64,000 bases of DNA from Chloroflexota bacterium (GTDB lineage: Bacteria; Chloroflexota; Anaerolineae; Anaerolineales; Villigracilaceae), in NCBI GenBank assembly GCA_013388685.1, contig JACAET010000028.1, forward strand, positions 108,639 to 172,638, given 5' to 3'. A program made the translations under genes and the position numbers. Every line of letters starts with the position of its first letter. The first letter of the stretch is position 1. This document shows, one piece after another, positions 19,106-28,093 of the stretch. A model generated the notes under the pieces. The model was not told where the DNA came from. It saw only the letters and a list, made by a program, of their open reading frames with translations, and made no database searches.

Positions 19106-19687
19106 TCACTCCTCCCTCATCCACCTTTTCACCGCCTGATGCGGATGCTCATACTCCGCCATCGCGTCCAGGAGTTTGTCGGGGTCAGAGTCGCAAAACA
19201 GGCTGTCGCGGTGTTCCCTGAAAATGAAACCCTCCGCCACGGCATGATCGATCGCCGCGAGCAGAGGGGCGTAGTAATTCCTCACGTTCAACAAGCCGAC
19301 CGGTTTCTCGTGCGCGCCGGTCTGCGCCCAGGTGACGGTTTCGAACAATTCATCGAACGTGCCGAACCCGCCGGGCAGGGCAACATAGGCGTCGGCGAGT
19401 TCGTGCATGCGGGCTTTGCGGGCGTGCATATCGGGGGTAACATCCATGCGCGTGAGCCCGTCATGTGCAAGGGATTTGGTGTTCATGGAGGGGATGATCA
19501 CACCGATGGCGCTGCCGCCCGTCTCGAGCGCCCCCTCTGCCACGGCGCCCATGAGACCGGTCTTCCCTCCGCCGTAGACGAGTTGCATCCCTCTTTCCGC
19601 GAGGACTCTGCCCATCGTCCGCGCGGCAATCAGATAGTCCGGGTGAATCGAGTCGGAAGAGCCGCAAAAAACACAAACCGATTTCAT
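19106..19687 (-). CDS. LOG family protein (nucleoside 5'-monophosphate phosphoribohydrolase)
   Basis: The 193-residue protein is a LOG/YvdD-type lysine-decarboxylase-fold enzyme. The family motif PGGFGTFDELFE and the nucleotide-binding GGGKTGLMGAVAEGAL are intact. These proteins release the base from AMP or N6-modified AMP (cytokinin activation in plants), and the bacterial role is often unclear. It diverges from clpC. Confidence 0.92.
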   Translation of the reverse strand: MKSVCVFCGSSDSIHPDYLIAARTMGRVLAERGMQLVYGGGKTGLMGAVAEGALETGGSAIGVIIPSMNTKSLAHDGLTRMDVTPDMHARKARMHELADAYVALPGGFGTFDELFETVTWAQTGAHEKPVGLLNVRNYYAPLLAAIDHAVAEGFIFREHRDSLFCDSDPDKLLDAMAEYEHPHQAVKRWMREE

Positions 19688-19815
19688 ACGTCTTTCCTTA
19701 TAGGGTAAGAATATCCGTGACGATTGTAACAGGCTCGTGAATAAATTCTAATTATTTTCCTACGCGGAGTCCGGCGCCTTTTTGGTAGAATAATCGTACC
19801 TTTCAGGAGAAACTT

Positions 19816-22308
19816 ATGGCAGGAATGGAACGTTTTACACAGCGGGCAAGGCGTGTTCTCAGCCTCGCGCATCAGGAGGCGGAACGCGCTCGCAATCATA
19901 ATATCGGTACGGAACACCTATTACTCGGATTGATGGATGAGGAGGGCGGTGTGGCGGGCCGTGTCCTGCGCGAACTCGGGATGACCTCAGACCGTGTGCG
20001 TGAGGTGGTCAGGCGCGTCTCCGGCTCGTCCAGCAATTTCGACGCCAACCGCGTGGAACTTTCGGTGGAAACACAGCAGGTGCTCGAACATGCGGTGGAG
20101 GAGGCGCGTCGACTCGGGCATCATTACATCGGCACGGAACACATTCTTCTCGGTCTTGTGCGCGTGGAAGGCGTTGCAATGGAAGTGCTGCGGCGGCTGG
20201 GCGTAACCGCCGAACAAATTCGCCGGCAGACACGGCGCGTATTGAACGAGTCCGCGTCTCCCTCTGCCCCGACGCCCGCCGGCGCGGGCCCCGCGCGCGG
20301 CGCCCAGCCCGGGCAGAAAACCCCGCTGGTGGATCAACTCGCCACCGATCTGACATCGAAAGCCGAAGAGAAAAAACTCGACCCGGTTATTGGTCGCCAG
20401 ATGGAGATCGAACGGGTCATTCAAATCCTAGCGCGCCGCACGAAGAACAACCCGGCATTGATCGGAGAACCCGGTGTCGGCAAGACCGCCATCGTGGAAG
20501 GACTTGCCCAGCGCATCGTCGAGGGCGACGTGCCGGCGCCCTTGATGAACAAACGGCTTTTACAGCTGGATGTCGGTTCGCTGGTGGCTGGCACGATGTA
20601 TCGCGGTCAGTTCGAAGAACGCCTCAAGCGCGTCATTGACGAACTGAAGCAATCGGGCGCGATCCTGTTCATTGACGAGGTGCACATGCTCGTCGGAGCG
20701 GGAGCCGCAGGTTCCTCCGTGGACGCGGCGAACATCCTCAAACCCGCGCTCTCGCGCGGCGAGTTGCAGGTCATCGGCGCGACGACGATGGACGAATACC
20801 GCAAGCACATCGAATCGGACGCCGCGCTCGAACGCCGCTTCCAGCCCATTCAGGTGGACGAACCGTCGGAAGATGAAACCATCGAAATCCTCAAGGGCAT
20901 CCGCCCGGCGTATGAGGAGCATCACCACCTGGTCATCTCCGACGAGGCGCTCGAAGCCGCCGCCCACCTTTCCTCGCGGTATGTCACCGAGCGCTTTCTG
21001 CCCGATAAAGCGATAGATTTGATTGACGAATCCGCCTCGCGCGTGCGCATGTATAAAAGTCCTGCCGCGAAACAGGCAAAGGACCTGTTCGGTCAATTGC
21101 GGCAGGCACGCCAGAACCGCTCACTGGCGCAGGAGGAAGGTAACAGCGAGGATGTGCGCGAATGGGAGGAGCGTGAAATCGAATTGAGCGAACAGATCGA
21201 ACGCATCCGCACCGGCTGGGACCGTGCCAACAGCCCGGTCGTTTCCGCCGAGGATATCGCCGAAGTGGTCTCGATGTGGACGGGTGTGCCGCTCATGCAA
21301 TTGGCGGAGGAAGAATCCCAGCGCCTGCTCAAGATGGAAGACGAACTGCGCAAGAGCATCATCGGGCAGGATGACGCCATCGTGGCGATCAGCCGCGCCG
21401 TGCGCCGCGCACGTGCCGGTTTGAAAGACCCGAAACGCCCGATCGGCTCGTTCATGTTCCTGGGACCCACCGGCGTCGGCAAGACGGAACTCACCAAGGC
21501 GCTTGCCAAGTTCATGTTCGGAAGCGAGGACGCGGCGATCCAATTGGACATGTCCGAGTTCATGGAGCGTCATACCGCCTCCCGCCTGGTGGGCGCCCCG
21601 CCCGGTTACATCGGTTACGAGGAAGCCGGTCAACTGACCGAGGCGCTTCGCCGCCGTCCCTACTCCATCGTGGTCTTCGACGAGGTCGAAAAGGCGCACC
21701 CCGAAGTTCACAACATGCTCCTGCAAATCATGGAAGAGGGTCACCTCTCCGACGCCAAGGGGCGCAAGGTGGATTTCCGCAATGCGATCATCGTCATGAC
21801 CTCCAACATCGGCGCGGACGTCATCAAGCGGCAATCTGCGCTCGGCTTTGCACTCAAGCGCGATGAAGCCACCGAAGAACGCCTCTCCTACGAAGACATG
21901 CGCAAGAAGTTGAACGAATCGCTCAAGCGCGCTTTCCGTCCCGAATTCATCAACCGTCTCGATGCGACCGTCATCTTCCGCGCGCTCAACAAGGAAGACA
22001 TCCAGAAGATCGTCTCGCTCGAACTCTCGAAGGTGGCTGAACGCCTCAAGGAACACGACCTGACCCTGACCGCCACCCCCGAAGCCCTCGCCGCCCTGGC
22101 AGAGTTGGGCTACGACGCGGAATTCGGCGCCCGTCCGCTGCGCCGGATCATCCAGCAGAAGGTGGAAGACCCGCTCTCCGACAAACTCTTGAGCGGCGAA
22201 TTCCAGCACGGCGACTCGATCCTCGTCACGCTCGACCCCGATCAGGAGATCATCCTGGAACGGGTGAGCGAAGGCGAAAAGGATAGAGAAGAAGCGCCGG
22301 CGGTGTAG
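19816..22308 (+). CDS. clpC: ATP-dependent Clp protease ATP-binding subunit ClpC
   Basis: An 830-residue Hsp100 unfoldase. Two N-terminal Clp repeats (about 1-145) precede AAA+ module 1 ([18 protein letters not shown]), a UVR/M-domain segment around 420-470 ([20 protein letters not shown]) that marks ClpC rather than ClpA, and module 2 ([23 protein letters not shown]). It feeds proteins to ClpP, which is not in the window. The mcsA/mcsB/ctsR partners of Bacillus are not adjacent. A ribosome site (AGGAGA) precedes the ATG and a strong terminator follows. Confidence 0.97.
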   Translation: MAGMERFTQRARRVLSLAHQEAERARNHNIGTEHLLLGLMDEEGGVAGRVLRELGMTSDRVREVVRRVSGSSSNFDANRVELSVETQQVLEHAVEEARRLGHHYIGTEHILLGLVRVEGVAMEVLRRLGVTAEQIRRQTRRVLNESASPSAPTPAGAGPARGAQPGQKTPLVDQLATDLTSKAEEKKLDPVIGRQMEIERVIQILARRTKNNPALIGEPGVGKTAIVEGLAQRIVEGDVPAPLMNKRLLQLDVGSLVAGTMYRGQFEERLKRVIDELKQSGAILFIDEVHMLVGAGAAGSSVDAANILKPALSRGELQVIGATTMDEYRKHIESDAALERRFQPIQVDEPSEDETIEILKGIRPAYEEHHHLVISDEALEAAAHLSSRYVTERFLPDKAIDLIDESASRVRMYKSPAAKQAKDLFGQLRQARQNRSLAQEEGNSEDVREWEEREIELSEQIERIRTGWDRANSPVVSAEDIAEVVSMWTGVPLMQLAEEESQRLLKMEDELRKSIIGQDDAIVAISRAVRRARAGLKDPKRPIGSFMFLGPTGVGKTELTKALAKFMFGSEDAAIQLDMSEFMERHTASRLVGAPPGYIGYEEAGQLTEALRRRPYSIVVFDEVEKAHPEVHNMLLQIMEEGHLSDAKGRKVDFRNAIIVMTSNIGADVIKRQSALGFALKRDEATEERLSYEDMRKKLNESLKRAFRPEFINRLDATVIFRALNKEDIQKIVSLELSKVAERLKEHDLTLTATPEALAALAELGYDAEFGARPLRRIIQQKVEDPLSDKLLSGEFQHGDSILVTLDPDQEIILERVSEGEKDREEAPAV

Positions 22309-22332
22309 AAAAATATCGAGTTTTTCCCGTGA

Positions 22333-22364
22333 GGGGCAAGTCTGAGACTTGCCCCTAATTTTTG
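22333..22364 (+). terminator. Terminator of clpC
   Basis: A perfect 10-bp stem (GGGGCAAGTC / GACTTGCCCC) with loop TGA is followed by TAATTTTTG, 25 bp past the clpC stop. Confidence 0.9.
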
Positions 22365-22450
22365 TTTTATCACCGTTTATTAATGTATTTTTGCAGTTCT
22401 GTGTTGTCTATTGGATGCAGGTCATACGTTTTGGAAAAGGAGAATTTATC

Positions 22451-23002
22451 ATGAACCACAATCTTCAAACTGCGACACTGGCGGGGGGCTGTTTCTGGTG
22501 TCTGGAAGCCGTTTTTGACGAGATCAAGGGAGTTCACTCGGTTGAATCCGGCTACGCCGGCGGGCATGTGCCCAACCCTACCTACCGCCAGGTCTGCAAT
22601 GGCGACACGGGTCATGCCGAGGTTGTACAAATTCGCTTCGACCCGAACATCGTTTCCTACCGCGACCTGTTGAACGTGTTCTTCGCCATCCACGACCCCA
22701 CCACCCTCAACCGTCAGGGCGCAGACGTGGGCACGCAGTACCGCTCCGCCATCTTCTATCACGACGAAGAGCAGAAGCGCACCGCCGAGGAACTCATCCG
22801 CGAACTCGGCGCACAAAAAATCTGGGACGATCCCATCGTCACCGAAGTGACCCAACTCGACCAGTTCTACATGGCGGAGAATTACCATCAGGAATATTTC
22901 GCGCGCAACCCCTACCAGCCTTATTGCATGGCGGTCATGGCGCCAAAGGTGGCGAAATTCCGCAAGCACTTCCTTGGGATGCTGAAGAAGGAAGCAGCTT
23001 AA
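22451..23002 (+). CDS. msrA: Peptide-methionine (S)-S-oxide reductase
   Basis: A 183-residue repair enzyme that reduces methionine sulfoxide. It has the catalytic [23 protein letters not shown] and the [18 protein letters not shown] motif that define MsrA. The ATG at 22451 follows an AAAAGGAG site; the frame is open further upstream but through terminator DNA. No msrB is fused or adjacent. Confidence 0.96.
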   Translation: MNHNLQTATLAGGCFWCLEAVFDEIKGVHSVESGYAGGHVPNPTYRQVCNGDTGHAEVVQIRFDPNIVSYRDLLNVFFAIHDPTTLNRQGADVGTQYRSAIFYHDEEQKRTAEELIRELGAQKIWDDPIVTEVTQLDQFYMAENYHQEYFARNPYQPYCMAVMAPKVAKFRKHFLGMLKKEAA

Positions 23003-23011
23003 GAGGGGGTA

Positions 23012-23042
23012 GACTTCGGAAGTCTTCGAGACTTCCGAGGTC
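23012..23042. terminator. Bidirectional hairpin between converging genes
   Basis: GACTTCGGAAGTC and GACTTCCGAGGTC pair (one G-T) around TTCGA. It sits between the msrA end and the stop codon at 23045 of the opposite gene and belongs to the same repeat family as the hairpin at 14927-14970. Confidence 0.6.
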
Positions 23043-23044
23043 GT

Positions 23045-24637
23045 TTAATCACACCCTGTCACTTCATAGACCGCCGTTTTTGGCATCGAGAGCAGGGGGC
23101 GATACCATGCCGGGCGCAAGTCCAGCGATGCCCGGTCGAAGGTCTGCCCTTTTTCACCCACAAAAAGATGACTGACCCTCGCCCGGCATAAAAGATCGAG
23201 ACTGGCTGGCTGGCTGAAATCCACATCGAACGGGAGCAGGACCGTCCCGCGCCCGGCGAGGGGGGCAATCCAGAGTCCCGCATCGGCACCCACCTCCCCC
23301 TCGAATGTCGCATCCGGCAGGACTTTGAGTTGCATGGATGCAATTCCGACTCTCGCCTCGGCCGGCAGTTGCTTCGCCGCCCAAGCTATTGCCAACACAT
23401 CATCACTTCCGGCGATCACGCAACAATCGGAGGGATACGGTTTATACCCCAATACCGCTTGCGTCACCACGAACCCCGCCGCCAGCAGAGCGGCAAACCG
23501 CCCCAGCCTGGTTCGTTCCAAGCCAGCCACCCCCACCCCTCCCAACAGGGACAACGGCAGGAAGAGAAACATTTCCACAAAAGGACGGTCGAGCAGGGTC
23601 AAATACGGTCGTGAGAGAAGCACTCCCTGAACCGGGACAAACAGCCCGGCAAACAGGAGATTCACAAAAAGCAGGGCGGCAAAAGTAAAGCGGGGATAGA
23701 GTTTGTGCGCAAACACGGCTGACAAAGCAACAAGCAACGTCGTCCAAACCCCTTCGCCCAGGTACGGGTCGAGGAGCAGGGATAATACCTCGCGCCGTAA
23801 AACGACGGTCACTTCGAAAACCAGCCCAGCCAGCGCCATGAGCAGAACCAGATTCCGCAACCACAGCCGCAGACCGCTCCAGCGCGTTGCGGCGCCCCAC
23901 GATAGCAGGAGCATCCCAAACACGACCAGCGCCCTGCTGTGGGCAAGGATAGATGCGAGAACTCCAAAACCCGCCAGGACAGGTATCCAGCGCATCCTGC
24001 CAGATAGGGGTTTTCCGTAAAATAACACAACCACTTCGAGCGTGTACAAGATCAGTAGGATACCCAGCAACGCCGGATACTTCCCCCAATTCACGGCATG
24101 AGCAGGCATATACCAGCCAAAAGCGGAAAGCGCAGCGGAGCACCAAGCCGCCGGGGTCGAACCGGTTGTCTGTTTCACGATGAAAAACAGCGGCAACGGC
24201 AAGAGGACCAGAATGACCTGCCCGGCGATCAGCATGGTGATGGCGATCCCCTCCCGAAAAATCGAGACGAGAAACGCCGCGAGGAAATGGAATCCCATGT
24301 GATAAAAATCCGCGCGCAGCATCTCGAACGTTTGCGAAAAATCGTCGGCGAGAATGCGCGCGATGAGCGCGTAATGCTGTGCCGAATCGAAATAGGAGGG
24401 AAGAACGACTCTCGCCACGAATGCCAGCCTGAGCAGCAGTGTGAGACAAAGGAACAGGACAAGGAAAAAGCCCGTCGAAGCGGATACAGACTTCGGGCTT
24501 CGGGTTGAAGCGTTCGACAAATCAGAAGGAAGACGCAGAAAAAAAGGCAAAGCGGAGAGGGCGGCGAATCCCAACATCCCCATGGTTAATCGCCAGTGAT
24601 CCATGAAGACCGATAGTCCCTCTCCCAGCGCGTTCAT
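23045..24637 (-). CDS. Large polytopic membrane protein, possible GT-C-type glycosyltransferase
   Basis: A 530-residue protein with roughly ten or more membrane helices and a C-terminal extracytoplasmic part. The first loop contains PSYFDSAQHYALIARIL, reminiscent of the acidic first loop in GT-C (ArnT/PMT-like) transferases, and a later NWGKYPALLGILL. I cannot assign a family with certainty. Its ATG overlaps the stop of the preceding gene by four bases (ATGA), so the two are translationally coupled. One helix-flanking segment (ASTRSPKSVSAST) is encoded by repeat-like DNA. Confidence 0.75.
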   Translation of the reverse strand: MNALGEGLSVFMDHWRLTMGMLGFAALSALPFFLRLPSDLSNASTRSPKSVSASTGFFLVLFLCLTLLLRLAFVARVVLPSYFDSAQHYALIARILADDFSQTFEMLRADFYHMGFHFLAAFLVSIFREGIAITMLIAGQVILVLLPLPLFFIVKQTTGSTPAAWCSAALSAFGWYMPAHAVNWGKYPALLGILLILYTLEVVVLFYGKPLSGRMRWIPVLAGFGVLASILAHSRALVVFGMLLLSWGAATRWSGLRLWLRNLVLLMALAGLVFEVTVVLRREVLSLLLDPYLGEGVWTTLLVALSAVFAHKLYPRFTFAALLFVNLLFAGLFVPVQGVLLSRPYLTLLDRPFVEMFLFLPLSLLGGVGVAGLERTRLGRFAALLAAGFVVTQAVLGYKPYPSDCCVIAGSDDVLAIAWAAKQLPAEARVGIASMQLKVLPDATFEGEVGADAGLWIAPLAGRGTVLLPFDVDFSQPASLDLLCRARVSHLFVGEKGQTFDRASLDLRPAWYRPLLSMPKTAVYEVTGCD

Positions 24638-25233
24638 GGATAGGACGGTTTGGTTGGAAGGGTCGGGAAGGGGGGAGGCGGAGGCAATGCTTCCGAAGGG
24701 GTTGGAAGCAGAAAGGCCGGTTCCTCTGTAAATGTCGGCGGGACAACGGGTTCTGTCGGCGTGTGTGGAGGAGTCGAGACAACGACCCCCACCGTTGGAA
24801 GCGCCAGCCCGATGATCGGCAGGTGTCCCTCCGCCAGCAGGGTATCGTCCTTCGAAGCATAAATCCTCAGGCGCAAAGACTCGCCCGGGGGCAATCGTTT
24901 ACCGGCGCAATAGGCGGTATTGACTGCCGTGCTGAGGCGCTGGCAGGTATAGACGGTTTCTCCGACGCTGTGCAAAATCTTCATGTAAAAACCGGGGAAG
25001 GACAGATCGGGCAGCAGAATATTGATCAACATATTGTCGAACGCGTCCGTGCCGAAGGATACGATACAAGGCTTGACCTGTTCCCCGCCGCAATATCCCA
25101 GGGGGGCAACCGGCAGTTTGGCAACCGTCTGTTCCAACGTCCTTGTGTCGTCGTTTCCGCGAAAAAACGCAGCGCCAACGACGAGCGCGAGGACGATGAC
25201 AATGCCCGCAAGGATCCAAGATGTGTGCTTCAC
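24634..25233 (-). CDS. Membrane-anchored extracytoplasmic protein with proline-rich tail
   Basis: A 199-residue protein: N-terminal anchor helix (SWILAGIVIVLALVVGAAFF), a globular part with four cysteines (YCGGE, KPCIV, YTCQR, AYCAG) that could form disulfides, and a Pro/Thr-rich tail (PPPPPFPTLPTKPSYP). No family recognised. The GTG at 25233 has a strong AAGGAAGAGG site; the longer frame upstream is not needed. It is coupled to the large membrane protein downstream. Confidence 0.75.
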   Translation of the reverse strand: MKHTSWILAGIVIVLALVVGAAFFRGNDDTRTLEQTVAKLPVAPLGYCGGEQVKPCIVSFGTDAFDNMLINILLPDLSFPGFYMKILHSVGETVYTCQRLSTAVNTAYCAGKRLPPGESLRLRIYASKDDTLLAEGHLPIIGLALPTVGVVVSTPPHTPTEPVVPPTFTEEPAFLLPTPSEALPPPPPFPTLPTKPSYP

Positions 25234-25289
25234 AAATGCCTCTTCCTTAAGGGACGAAGGGTTCGCCCGCTTTGGGTTCTTTCCTGCTG

Positions 25290-25424
25290 TTAGAGCGTCA
25301 AACCAATCGACTCTTTTCTGGTAACGAGGATCGCGCGTCCGCTTTGCATATGGCACAACGTCTCGGCGCAAATGCGTCCGATGGTTTTGAGAGCCTGAAT
25401 GTCTTGAGGTGAGTCGGCGGTCAT
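25290..25424 (-). pseudogene. Fragment resembling the N-terminus of methionine aminopeptidase
   Basis: A 44-codon frame whose ATG overlaps the tmk stop (ATGA). Residues 5-29, including DIQALKTIGRICAETLCHM, look like the first helix of type I methionine aminopeptidases. The similarity ends at MQS and the frame stops 15 codons later, before any metal-binding residue. I read it as a truncated remnant; it could instead be an unrelated small protein. Confidence 0.45.
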
Positions 25425-26035
25425 GGGTTGAGTTTCTCCATAATGGCTTTCCTCAATTCTGCCTGTACAATATCCCACTCGCGCTCGGCATTCACCACCA
25501 CCCAGCGGTGCGGTTCGGTTTTCGCCATGTTCAAATAACCGGTGCGGACGCGCCGGTGAAATTCCACGGTATAGGCGTCGAGGCGATTCCATTCTTCGCC
25601 TTTTTTCTTCCGACTCAACCCGATTTCGACATCCAGATCGAGCAACACCGTCAGGTGCGGGACAAGTCCGTCTGTGGCGTATTGAACCAGGCGACGAATC
25701 TGCTCCAAATCCTGGCGATGACCGTAACCTTGATAGGCGATGGTGGAGTCGGAGTATCGGTCGGAGATGACGATTTCCCCGTCCGCGAGACGCGGTTTGA
25801 TGACCTGTTCCACAATTTGGGAGCGTGCGGCTTGATAGAGCAGGGTCTCGGTACGCGGATGCATCTCCGCATTCTTCAAATCGTGGAGGATCTCTCGAAT
25901 TTGCTCGCCGATCGATGTGCCGCCCGGTTCGCGCGTCGGGAAAACGGCATAGCCATGTCCGCGCAGATATTCCACAAGAGGGGGAATGTGAGAAGTCTTG
26001 CCTGAGCCTTCGGGGCCTTCGAGTGTAATGAACAT
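25421..26035 (-). CDS. tmk: Thymidylate kinase
   Basis: A 204-residue dTMP kinase that makes dTDP. The P-loop LEGPEGSGKTS, the DRY-type motif ISDRYSDSTIAYQG and the LID region (LDLDVEIGLSRKKK) are present. In this family an early Arg in the P-loop is often replaced by Gly/Ser with basic residues in the LID, as seen here. The 4-bp overlap with the next frame suggests coupled translation. Confidence 0.96.
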   Translation of the reverse strand: MFITLEGPEGSGKTSHIPPLVEYLRGHGYAVFPTREPGGTSIGEQIREILHDLKNAEMHPRTETLLYQAARSQIVEQVIKPRLADGEIVISDRYSDSTIAYQGYGHRQDLEQIRRLVQYATDGLVPHLTVLLDLDVEIGLSRKKKGEEWNRLDAYTVEFHRRVRTGYLNMAKTEPHRWVVVNAEREWDIVQAELRKAIMEKLNP

Positions 26036-26424
26036 GGGCAGAAGTATAAAGGAAATGAGCGTGCCGGTAAACGGGTGGAAATGCGTAAGATCATCCGCGA
26101 TGTTGCCCGCCTCTCAAACCTGCGGAGGGCGCTACCGCATCATCGAGTCTCCCGTTTCTGACCGGACAAGAGTTGACAAATCCTTTTTGCTGCCAATCAC
26201 ATGGAAACTTGCCGATTCTTTTCTTCTCCGATCCGTGCCAATTCGTGACATGACCCTTGAAGCGTAAACCCATGTTGAGATTTCAGGACCTGCCGTTAAA
26301 AAACGGCAACCCGGATTTTCCTACGAGACGGTTAGAATTTTCATATACTTTTTACACAATTCCTTAATTTTGTCGTCATACACCAATACTAGAATTTTTC
26401 CGGAACGATCACAAGGAGTTGCGT
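26036..26424. other. Intergenic region upstream of the HtrA protease
   Basis: No gene is supported. A 7-bp hairpin (TGCCGTT / AACGGCA) lies at 26291-26308. An AT-rich stretch at 26328-26400 with TATACT and TAGAAT elements probably holds the htrA promoter, but no convincing -35 box stands out. Confidence 0.4.
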
Positions 26425-27573
26425 ATGAGTTTGAAACGCTTGTTGTCCATCTTTCTCGTTTTGGCGTTCGGCGGCATGTCGGCGTTTCTCGGCGCCGTGG
26501 CAGGCGGTTTCGCCGTCTATCGGGCAATCCAGCAAAGGAACAGCCTGCCCGCGCCCATTCGGGAAATCCTGCCGGCAAACGGCGCCAGCCCCGCGCCCGC
26601 GCTGGTGCTCGACAATACCGACATCGAAACCGCCATTACACGATCTGTTCAACGGGTGGCGCCGGCGGTCGTGACCGTGGTAGGCACGATTCCCGGGCAG
26701 GTGACCATTTTCGGTTTTATCAGCGACCAGACCGTAAGCGGAAGCGGAGTCTTCATCAGTGACCAGGGATACCTTCTGACCAATAACCATGTTGTCGAGG
26801 GCACACAGGAAGTGAAAATCATCCTTTCCGATGGGACGGAACAGACGGCTCGTATCGTTGGCGCCGATATTTTTTCCGACATTGCCGTACTGAAAACGGA
26901 CGGGAAGGTTCCGGCAGTGGCGGTACTGGGAAATTCCGACGCGCTCGACCCGGGCGAATCGGTCATCGCCATCGGCTCGCCTCTCGGCAACTTCAAAAAT
27001 ACCGTCACCGTAGGGGTAATCAGCGCGACGGGTCGCTCCATTGACACCGGCAAGGGCTATCAGATCGAGGATTTGATCCAGACCGACGCGGCGATCAACC
27101 AGGGCAATTCCGGCGGACCGCTGGTCAATCTTGCCGGAGAGGTGGTCGGAATCAATACGCTGGTTGTCCGCAATACCAACAGCGGCACCGTCGCCGAGGG
27201 ACTTGGTTTTGCCGTTCCGGTTAACACGGCGGCAGCCATCGCAAGACAAATCATCGAGCGGGGATATTTTGCCCGCCCGTATATCGGCATCAATTTTCAA
27301 CCCATCAATCCCGTCATTGCCGCCCGGTATAATCTGCCCGCCTCATGGGGCGTTTATGTCACGGAGGTTTCCAGCAACAGTCCCGCCAGCAAAGCGGGCT
27401 TGCAACGGGGGGATATCATCACAAAGATCGGCGATGTGGCGCTCGACGAGTCCCATTCCTACGTCAATACGCTGTTCACATTCGACCCCGGCGAAACCAT
27501 CTCATTGACCGTGATGCGCGGCAAAAACGAAATGCAAGTGCAGGTCACATTGGGGGAAGCGAAACACGAATAA
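26425..27573 (+). CDS. HtrA/DegP-type serine protease with PDZ domain
   Basis: A 382-residue membrane-anchored envelope quality-control protease. The anchor helix is LSIFLVLAFGGMSAFLGAV. The trypsin-like triad is visible as His in TNNHVVEG, Asp in DIAVLK and Ser in GNSGGPL. A single PDZ domain occupies about 285-375 (PASKAGLQRGDIITKIGD). The ATG at 26425 follows AAGGAG; a TTG six bases upstream is less likely. A strong terminator follows. Confidence 0.93.
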   Translation: MSLKRLLSIFLVLAFGGMSAFLGAVAGGFAVYRAIQQRNSLPAPIREILPANGASPAPALVLDNTDIETAITRSVQRVAPAVVTVVGTIPGQVTIFGFISDQTVSGSGVFISDQGYLLTNNHVVEGTQEVKIILSDGTEQTARIVGADIFSDIAVLKTDGKVPAVAVLGNSDALDPGESVIAIGSPLGNFKNTVTVGVISATGRSIDTGKGYQIEDLIQTDAAINQGNSGGPLVNLAGEVVGINTLVVRNTNSGTVAEGLGFAVPVNTAAAIARQIIERGYFARPYIGINFQPINPVIAARYNLPASWGVYVTEVSSNSPASKAGLQRGDIITKIGDVALDESHSYVNTLFTFDPGETISLTVMRGKNEMQVQVTLGEAKHE

Positions 27574-27610
27574 ACAGACGGACCCATATCCGGCGACGTG
27601 CCAGCCAAAG

Positions 27611-27650
27611 AAGGAAACCCAGACCCGATGGCGGGTTGGGTTTCCTTTCT
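27611..27650 (+). terminator. Terminator of the htrA-type gene
   Basis: AAGGAAACCCA and TGGGTTTCCTT form an 11-bp perfect stem, extended inward by ACCCG/CGGGT, followed by a short pyrimidine run. Confidence 0.8.
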
Positions 27651-27879
27651 CGAGCCTCTATGCCATCCCGATATGACGCCGGCGCTTGTACCGAATGCAA
27701 GTACGGTGTGAACGCAGATTTTTCAGCTCGGCCGTTTTTAGGCGCAAGGGTTTGCGACCCAATGGGTTCCCCCGCATTCAGGTTAAGATGCATGCAGTCG
27801 TGAATGCTCGTGGACGGTTTATCCTGCCCACACACCGATTTACGAACTTTGCGCTGTAATACCCATGCGCGCACGCAAA

Positions 27880-27951
27880 TGCCCTGAGCAGGAATCGAAC
27901 CTGCATCTAAGCCTTAGGAGTGCCTTGTTCTATCCATTGAACTATCAGGGC
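27880..27951 (-). tRNA. tRNA-Arg (anticodon CCT)
   Basis: The minus strand folds as a 72-base tRNA. The acceptor stem GCCCTGA/TCAGGGC and T-arm GCAGG-TTCGATT-CCTGC are perfect, and the D-arm is GTTC...GAAC. The anticodon loop CTCCTAA gives CCT, reading the arginine codon AGG. CCA is not encoded. The anticodon stem has one apparent mismatch next to the loop. Confidence 0.9.
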
Positions 27952-28093
27952 GCGGGAGGAATTATATCACTCATGGTACACAGCGCCGCGAGGTTTTGCA
28001 AATTTACACATTAGGCTGGCGTCAATTCTATGCGAGATTGATCTCCCCTTCAACGCAGGCGCGCCGGATATGGGGGCGGCATGAACGTTATGA

